Of a stretch of DNA of 64,000 nucleotides, positions 58,589 through 64,000 are shown piece after piece; within the stretch, counting starts at the first letter, position 1; each line of letters starts with the position of its first letter. A program made the position numbers and the translations under genes. Below the pieces are notes generated by a model, which saw only the letters and a program-made list of their open reading frames with translations, was not told the origin of the DNA and ran no database searches. This DNA is from Cheiracanthium punctorium (taxonomy: Eukaryota; Arthropoda; Arachnida; Araneae; Cheiracanthiidae). Location: NCBI GenBank assembly GCA_038373885.1, contig JAWZYV010000114.1, forward strand, positions 1 to 64,000, written 5' to 3'.

Positions 58589-58955
58589 TAGAGATGACGC
58601 CCGAGCCCGAAGACTTTTAATTCGAGCCCGCCCGAGCCCGAGCAATATTATTAAAGTTGGAGCCCGAGCCCGAAATTTCAGCTAAAGACAAAAAAAATTA
58701 ACTACTTCATTAATAGGATACAATAAATTTTGGAGCTTCACACACCTTCTAGTCCCCCGTGCCGCTATCTTGTGAAATAAGTACGTTTATTTATCCCATG
58801 AATCACTTCTTAAAATCTGTTTCAAGGAGTATGTTCAACAAAGGAGAAATTTTTCACGAGCCCGAGCCCGAACGCAATCGTGAATTACAGAGCCCGAGCC
58901 CGAGTCGGGCTCGGGCTCGGGCTTTCGGGCTCGGGCTGAGCCCGTCTCATCTCTA
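58589..58955. mobile_element. GC-rich hAT MITE, 367 bp, exact target duplication
   Basis: The termini are TAGAGATGACGCCCGAGCCC and, inverted, TAGAGATGAGACGGGCTCAG. An exact 8-bp duplication, GCAGACAG, lies at 58581-58588 and 58956-58963. Repeated CCCGAG hexamers fill both ends around an AT-rich middle, making it the strongest GC island in the window. It is related to the truncated copy at 5660. The 65-codon frame inside (58759-58956) encodes only the repeat. Confidence 0.9.
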
Positions 58956-59543
58956 GCAGACAGTGCACAAGGCTATTCGGTGCAGCATTTCCTTAAAATG
59001 CATTTCCTTCTCTCACACTTGTAACTTCTTTTAAAAAGAATGAAGAGTTCAAATAACCTTGTTTTGGAAATAAATTTTAACTAAAACTATATATTATATT
59101 TCTAAATTTAAGAATTAAAATAATCATAAAATAATCAATAATCAATCGCTAAAGTGAAGTTTAAAATGCTTCAAAACAGGAGATAGGAAGATTCACTGGA
59201 TAACGTTATTTCGCTAAACTTTCTTACAAGGGATTCGGGACCTGGTCCTCCTCACCAACTTTTGCCAAAACTGTAGTTATATATTTTTTTTTATTATACG
59301 CTGTTTTTATGTGAGAAAAAGGGAATGAAGTTGGAAGTTGCAGTATTTAGAAAATAAGTGAAAGCATTACCAAAAAAAAAAAAAAAAAAAACCCAGAAAA
59401 TTTGTAATGAATTTTTTCTTAATTTAAGAGCAAACCTTAAATCTTCCCTTTGCCATAAATGTTCTTGTTTTAGAACCTTTCACCTATGTATCCCCTCAGA
59501 AGACATTTATGGTTAAAATGATGCTTTTAATACCTTTGCTACT
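58956..59543. other. Intergenic DNA, nothing recognised
   Basis: An A run of about 20 lies at 59371-59391. Nothing else. Confidence 0.5.
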
Positions 59544-59718
59544 CAGATAGTCTAACCCGCTTAATGGAATATCGGTTAAAGGAACATCCCGCTTATGATA
59601 AATTTCCAATTTAGCAAACCGTAATAATTAGCCAATGTGATTCCGGATAATGGAATATTCCGCTTATTAGAATGATTTTTCCTTTCAACTTGGCTATTCC
59701 ATTAAGAGGGTTCGATTG
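59544..59718. mobile_element. pogo/Tc1-like MITE, about 175 bp
   Basis: The left end has CAGATAGTCTAACCCGCTTA then 'atggaatatcgg'; the inverted right end has TGCAATCGAACCCTCTTAAT then 'ggaatagcc'. It shares the 'cgctta.tggaatat' blocks of 27034-27207. The ends are approximate because they are mutated. Confidence 0.55.
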
Positions 59719-60387
59719 CATAAAATCAAACAAGACCCTACTGCAACTAATCACTTGTCTTCTGGCGCCTAAAGAAAGTCGTGAACTTTTTCAAGTCCGG
59801 TTAATGAGCGTGATCCTCAGCAGGTCATTTACCGAGGGGAAGCATTTTGAAACAATTTTCAATATACAGGACCAAGCATGAGTGGCTTGCTACTGTCGGA
59901 GACTTCCTCTTTCATATAAATTACACAGAAAACGCAGTGAAATAAATATCCCGGCCTCTCAAATCATTTGCAGTTCATCGACTGCGCAGGTTGGAACCTC
60001 CCAAGTAATATCATACGAAGTAAAGGTAATAACAATAATAGCATAACCAAGGAGATCTGCGACGCTTTTTTGCCAGATGGGGCTCTTTTGAGTTTCAGCC
60101 ATTACGTGATCTCGAGAGGGTCTCTAACGAAAAACGTGCGAATACTATCATTTGGTGAGAAAATGGATGTTTTGAATGCTTCGTAAACTATTTACTTTGG
60201 AACAATCCATTAGTGGGTCCAAAATATTTGATCTAGTCTTTTCCTGCTTGAAATCACCGCATGTTTGTTGTTTTTGTTGTCAGCGCGGCGGAAGGACCAT
60301 GCGTATCCGACCTTGAGCAAAAATATTTTTTTAATTAAAACTTTTCTTTTTTTTAATTTATTTTAACGAACAAAACTATTCTTAGAC
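59719..60387. other. Intergenic DNA, nothing recognised
   Basis: Frames of about 70 codons (59672 and 59968, plus) are not recognised. Confidence 0.45.
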
Positions 60388-60915
60388 AGGGTTTGTGCAG
60401 ATTTCAAAGCTTTGGCTTCCTTGACCTACCCTGATTTCAACTGCAGTGTTTCGATGGACTGCTTGTTTCTAATTTATGTTATTTCTTTTATCTTTTATCT
60501 TTCAGCTTTTTATATTTTCTGTTCTTCAACCCAATGACAAATATATTTAAATAAAATTTTATTTGACACCATTGGATTCTAGCCAAAAGCATATTTGATA
60601 ATAAATTAAGGCATATTTCAATTATATAAGAAATATTCATTTATGCCATGACACATTATAAGATTATTTACTATGAGGTTAGACTTAAGAAAGAAAGGAA
60701 AATTCCTATAAAACAGTTTCTATAACTACACAAGAATAAAATGTGTATAGATAATATAAATACATACACTTTCACAACCGCAATTAGATGATTTCGTCGC
60801 AAAATGAGATTTCACTTCAATTTCACTGAACTTGTTTCACTTCTTGATTTTCCATGACTTTTTTATTTTTTTTATTTCCCTGACTTTCCCTGGGCAAGAT
60901 TAATTTCCCTAGCTT
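60388..60915. mobile_element. Possible transposon with 'ccctgac' blocks
   Basis: The left side starts CAGGGTTTGTGCAGATTTC with 'cttccttgacctaccctgat'. The right side has 'ttccctgactttccctgg' and 'ttccctagct'. The two sides could be the ends of one AT-rich element of the same style as 54468, but clean termini and a target duplication are lacking. Confidence 0.25.
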
Positions 60916-61734
60916 TTTTCATATGTATATTAATTTGTTAAATGCACATACAAACCTCTAGAAAGTTGTCAAGATGGAAGTTTATTTTTACGAAGGGATA
61001 TTTGGAATTTCTTGCGAGTGATCCAAAAACTGAACTTCTAAAAACGTCATGAAACAGTGGTCAGGAAAACACGTAAAAGCCTGAAATCAGTAAGAAATCT
61101 AATTTTATTTTATGTAGTAATAATGTGGGTGAGAGAAAAGTTAAAAAAATTAAAAGTAAAATCTGTAAAACATTAAAATGGTATGAAAAATAAATAAATA
61201 AAATAACAATAAAAAGAAAAAGAAAAATCCGAAGCTACGGCTGTAAATTTTTCTTCGTTTACTCCGGAAAGATTTTTTTTCACTTATTTAAGTGCATGAA
61301 ATCGTTTTTTGCACTGATTTAAAAGTGTTTGTGAAACTCTCTTGTTACATTAAAAATGTAGAAAATGTCATCAGCAGGACACTTTTTATCGCTACATATA
61401 TTAAACTAGTTAGCACCACTTTCGTAAAATTAAAGCAGTGCTGTATGCTGCAACCAATACATTATTTATTTTATTCTCGTAAATTCTGTAATTACAGAAA
61501 GAGCAAAATGAAGATTCTTAGCAGTTGATACATTATATCTGGAAATCGCTGAATTGTTTTATAATGAACAGCACTTAAATAATAATTTGCAGACTTCTAA
61601 GCTGCAAATTAATGTAAATTAAATGAAATTTTCAAAGGAAAACTCATGGGTTGTGTTTAAATAAATTTATAACAGTTGTATGAAAAGTTTGATCTTCGCA
61701 GATGAAAAAAAAATTATTTTACTGTATGATAAAA
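60916..61734. other. AT-rich intergenic DNA, nothing recognised
   Basis: No element ends or coding signal. Confidence 0.5.
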
Positions 61735-61813
61735 GTATTATATAAATATGATATAAGTATTATATAAATATAATATAAGTATTATATAAATATGATATAA
61801 GTATTATATAATA
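61735..61813. repeat. AT minisatellite ('agtattatataaatatgata' unit)
   Basis: About three and a half units of roughly 22-29 bp. The hAT element at 61814 is inserted in its right end, and part of the unit is copied into the target duplication. Confidence 0.8.
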
Positions 61814-62621
61814 CAGGGCCTGATTACCGAAAAGGCTCAGGAAGCTTAAGCTTCCCCTAAGAATTTGAGGGGGGGGGGCAAATATGACTGCAAAACAGCG
61901 ATAAAAATTCAAAATTTTGTTTTTAATTGATCTTTGTTATCGTTGTTATTGATCTGTTGATTTAATTGATCTGTTGATCGAAGTTATTGTAAATATTTTT
62001 AATGAAGAAAAGTCGAAAGCTATTTTTAAGGTTTTTCGGAAGTCTTGATACTTCATGTCACAACATATCTAAATTTTTTCAGTTTGCGATGTCCTTGGGG
62101 ATATCTGCCTCAGTTGAGAGAGTTTTTTCTAGCATGGGGGAACATTTGGTTGGGACAAAGGGGTAGACTTTCAATATGTTATGTGTCTTCTAACATCCTC
62201 TAACATAGTCTTAAACATCTTCCAAATGTCAAAATTAATTCTGAACTGTCATGTTGTGATTTTTATGATGTCATCAAAACAAACAAAGAATTCCTAAAAG
62301 ACGAAATGTCTAATGAAAAATACGACTAAATAAAGTTTAATGTTCTAGTAAGGTAATGTTTTTAGTTTGCTTTTTAAAGTAATTTCAAAAATACTGCAAA
62401 ATCTCATTACAATGAACTAAACTATCATGAAGATTAATGAACAAAATATTTTTATCAAAGGAAATCATAACAACTAATTAAATCAATGAAATTTCATTTT
62501 AACGAATGAAATATTTTTATCAAAGAAAATCATTAAAACTTTACTGTTTAAAAACAAAAAGGGGAGGGGGGATGCGAAAGGAGACTGAGCTTCCCCTACT
62601 TCAGAGGTTAATCGGGCCCTG
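61814..62621 (+). mobile_element. hAT element, 808 bp, exact target duplication
   Basis: The termini are CAGGGCCTGATTACC and, inverted, CAGGGCCCGATTAACC. An exact 8-bp duplication, ATATAATA, lies at 61806-61813 and 62622-62629. G runs lie just inside both ends (61870-61878 and about 62562-62571). It keeps the C-terminal part of a transposase gene (separate entry) but lacks the zinc-finger and catalytic regions, so it is non-autonomous. Its ends resemble the MITEs at 8620 and 29557. Confidence 0.88.
62062..62329 (+). pseudogene. hAT transposase C-terminal (hATC) remnant
   Basis: The frame reads NISKFFQFAMSLGISASV, then ERVFSSMGEHLVGTKG, up to a TAG at 62164-62166. This is the hAT dimerisation motif (P/I.S.ASVERVFS.M). 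After the stop and a frame change of one base, a second stretch from 62216 reads HLPNVKINSELSCCDFYDVI, then KTNKEFLKDEMSNEKYD, ending at the TAA at 62327-62329, a normal-looking hAT C-terminus. One stop, one frameshift and the loss of all upstream domains make it non-functional. Confidence 0.75.
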
Positions 62622-62679
62622 ATATAATATGCAAATTATTTGAAATTAACATATTATTCAGATAATCCCATTCCAAATT

Positions 62680-63010
62680 TGTATACGAACCCCATGAAAA
62701 AATTCCCAGTTAGTAAAATGTGTCCTACGCACTAATGAGGCGATGTACAAACTTTCAGCCTTTCATCACAAGTCTCAAAGATAGATGATCGGGGGCTATA
62801 CGTGATTTTCAACGTAGCCTTTCATTGCTAGAAGGAGGAAAAAAAATATTCCCTTCGAAAGCCGTTGAAAAGTGGTTTAAGTCAGCCTATATTTATCTTC
62901 ATGTTTGACTATTTTTAGAAATATAATTCTCAAATTTTGTACATCCTCTCATTAGTATACGGGGCACATTTTACTGAGAAATTTTTTGTACTGGATTGTA
63001 TATGAACTTC
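62680..63010. repeat. Foldback repeat with 'gtaaaatgtg' arms
   Basis: The left arm (about 62680-62770) and right arm (about 62930-63010) are inverted copies. Both carry 'cagt..gtaaaatgtg.cc', 'actaatgag', 'gatgtacaaa' and 'ttgag/tttcag' in matching order. The same block occurs in the single-ended repeats at 4681 and 40269, making this the most complete copy of that family. A T run follows at about 63020-63041. Confidence 0.55.
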
Positions 63011-63041
63011 AAAAGTGCAGGTTTTTTTTTTTTTTTTTTTT

Positions 63042-64000
63042 AAATCAAGTGTTATACAAATATAACTTTTAGTTAGAATGACAAATGCTGATTACTTTTT
63101 AATAAATTCGATATACGTGGTCCGGCAGTTTCACGCACCAGTGCTTGAGAAGCTCTGTTCTAAAGAACTTTTAAGAATGGCCATGCAAGCAAAGTGACCG
63201 GTGTCGTTCTGTGTAAGAGAAAGAGCGAAACATCAAATACGACAATTAACGTCAATGTCCTAATTCCAGTTCACTAAAGTTCTTACATACTAATGTTACT
63301 TTCATTCACTCTAATTGCATACCTTCCCTTTGGTTTGTATCTATATAAATATCCTCTCTTATTCAATGGAAAAGGAAAAAAGAAAACATTAACACCAGAA
63401 TGGATGAATTGATTATGTTTCAGCCAATTGTATGTAATATATTCATTTCCGAAGACGTGATTTGACAAGAAGTACACATGTTTATTTATAAACATGTGTC
63501 TCCATCTATTTGCTTTGTAAAAAAAGAAGTTAATAGTGATATTTTTATCGTGCGGGCTCTTTTTCCTATCTGTTGCAGAAAATGATCTTGTAGACACTAG
63601 TCCTCTAATGCCTTATCGCTATTTTACATAAATTCATATGCATTGAGTATTGATTATAGGCATTTGACGGACTTACATCTTATGCATTGCCTAAGAAAGA
63701 TTATTTAAATAGGTATTCGTGTATATCATATTACAGTCGGTAAAACATGAGTTTAATATGTATTAAGATGCTGTAGGGGTAGAATGGGGGGGGTTGAATA
63801 TTAGTTTTCCTTTTCTCGGAAATTCTTTGTTTTTCTATGGAGATTTTTTTTTATTGGATAAAACTACAATACTAGTAAAAAGTGCACTAAATAGATGAGT
63901 TGTTATCGTCGAATAAAAGTATATAACTGCATAAAAAACACTGAGCGTATAGAAAATACATTATGTTTCAAGAGTTACCGTGTTCTCGTTTCGTAAAAAA
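63042..64000. other. Intergenic DNA, nothing recognised
   Basis: A 104-codon minus-strand frame (63283-63597) has no recognised domain. G run near 63786-63793. Confidence 0.45.

Overview
This is a eukaryotic, gene-poor, repeat-rich stretch of nuclear DNA. It looks arthropod and most plausibly chelicerate (spider-like). Three observations support this: by eye it is about two-thirds A+T, with many long T, A, G and C homopolymers; its open frames are short (the longest is 144 codons) and none reads as a host protein; and most recognisable sequence is arthropod-type transposable-element debris. The taxon is an inference from repeat style, because no diagnostic host gene is present. There are no operons, rRNA, CRISPR arrays or confident tRNA genes.

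DNA transposons dominate. (1) A piggyBac-like MITE family with TTAA target sites and CCCTTT termini has six copies (4276, 14815, 15567, 34378, 38797, 49101); two of them carry a large internal inverted duplication. (2) hAT-type elements and MITEs often have exact or near-exact 8-bp target-site duplications (8620, 10382, 26046, 47038, 47966, 52728, 55030, 58589, 61814). The element at 61814 keeps a broken hAT transposase C-terminus, and a second such remnant lies at 23956. (3) An internally deleted 600-bp mariner (21451-22050) has two identical 28-bp terminal repeats and the last third of a D,D34D transposase. (4) Small pogo/Tc1-like MITEs sit at TA sites (24680, 27034, 39539, 59544). (5) A 1.3-kb long-TIR element (8169-9503) carries a transposase-like remnant and a nested hAT MITE.

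Retroposons are represented by a tRNA-related SINE family that ends in CAACA (18241, 23172, 37033, and a divergent relative near 620). Three copies of a tandem-module element (about 1960, 22470, and 26808 inverted) share a terminal module and may be Helitron-like. Two copies of a large unclassified repeat (16489-19558 and 42118-43969) both end in a ~0.7-kb near-perfect palindrome, whose arms resemble each other within a copy more than across copies. That is the most unusual structure here.

Host genes are nearly absent. The best candidate is a possible 5' UTR and first coding exon ending at a strong splice donor (46417-46431 followed by GTAAGT), at low confidence. The remaining stretches are AT-rich DNA in which nothing could be supported; they are listed individually. 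Approximate boundaries are stated as such.
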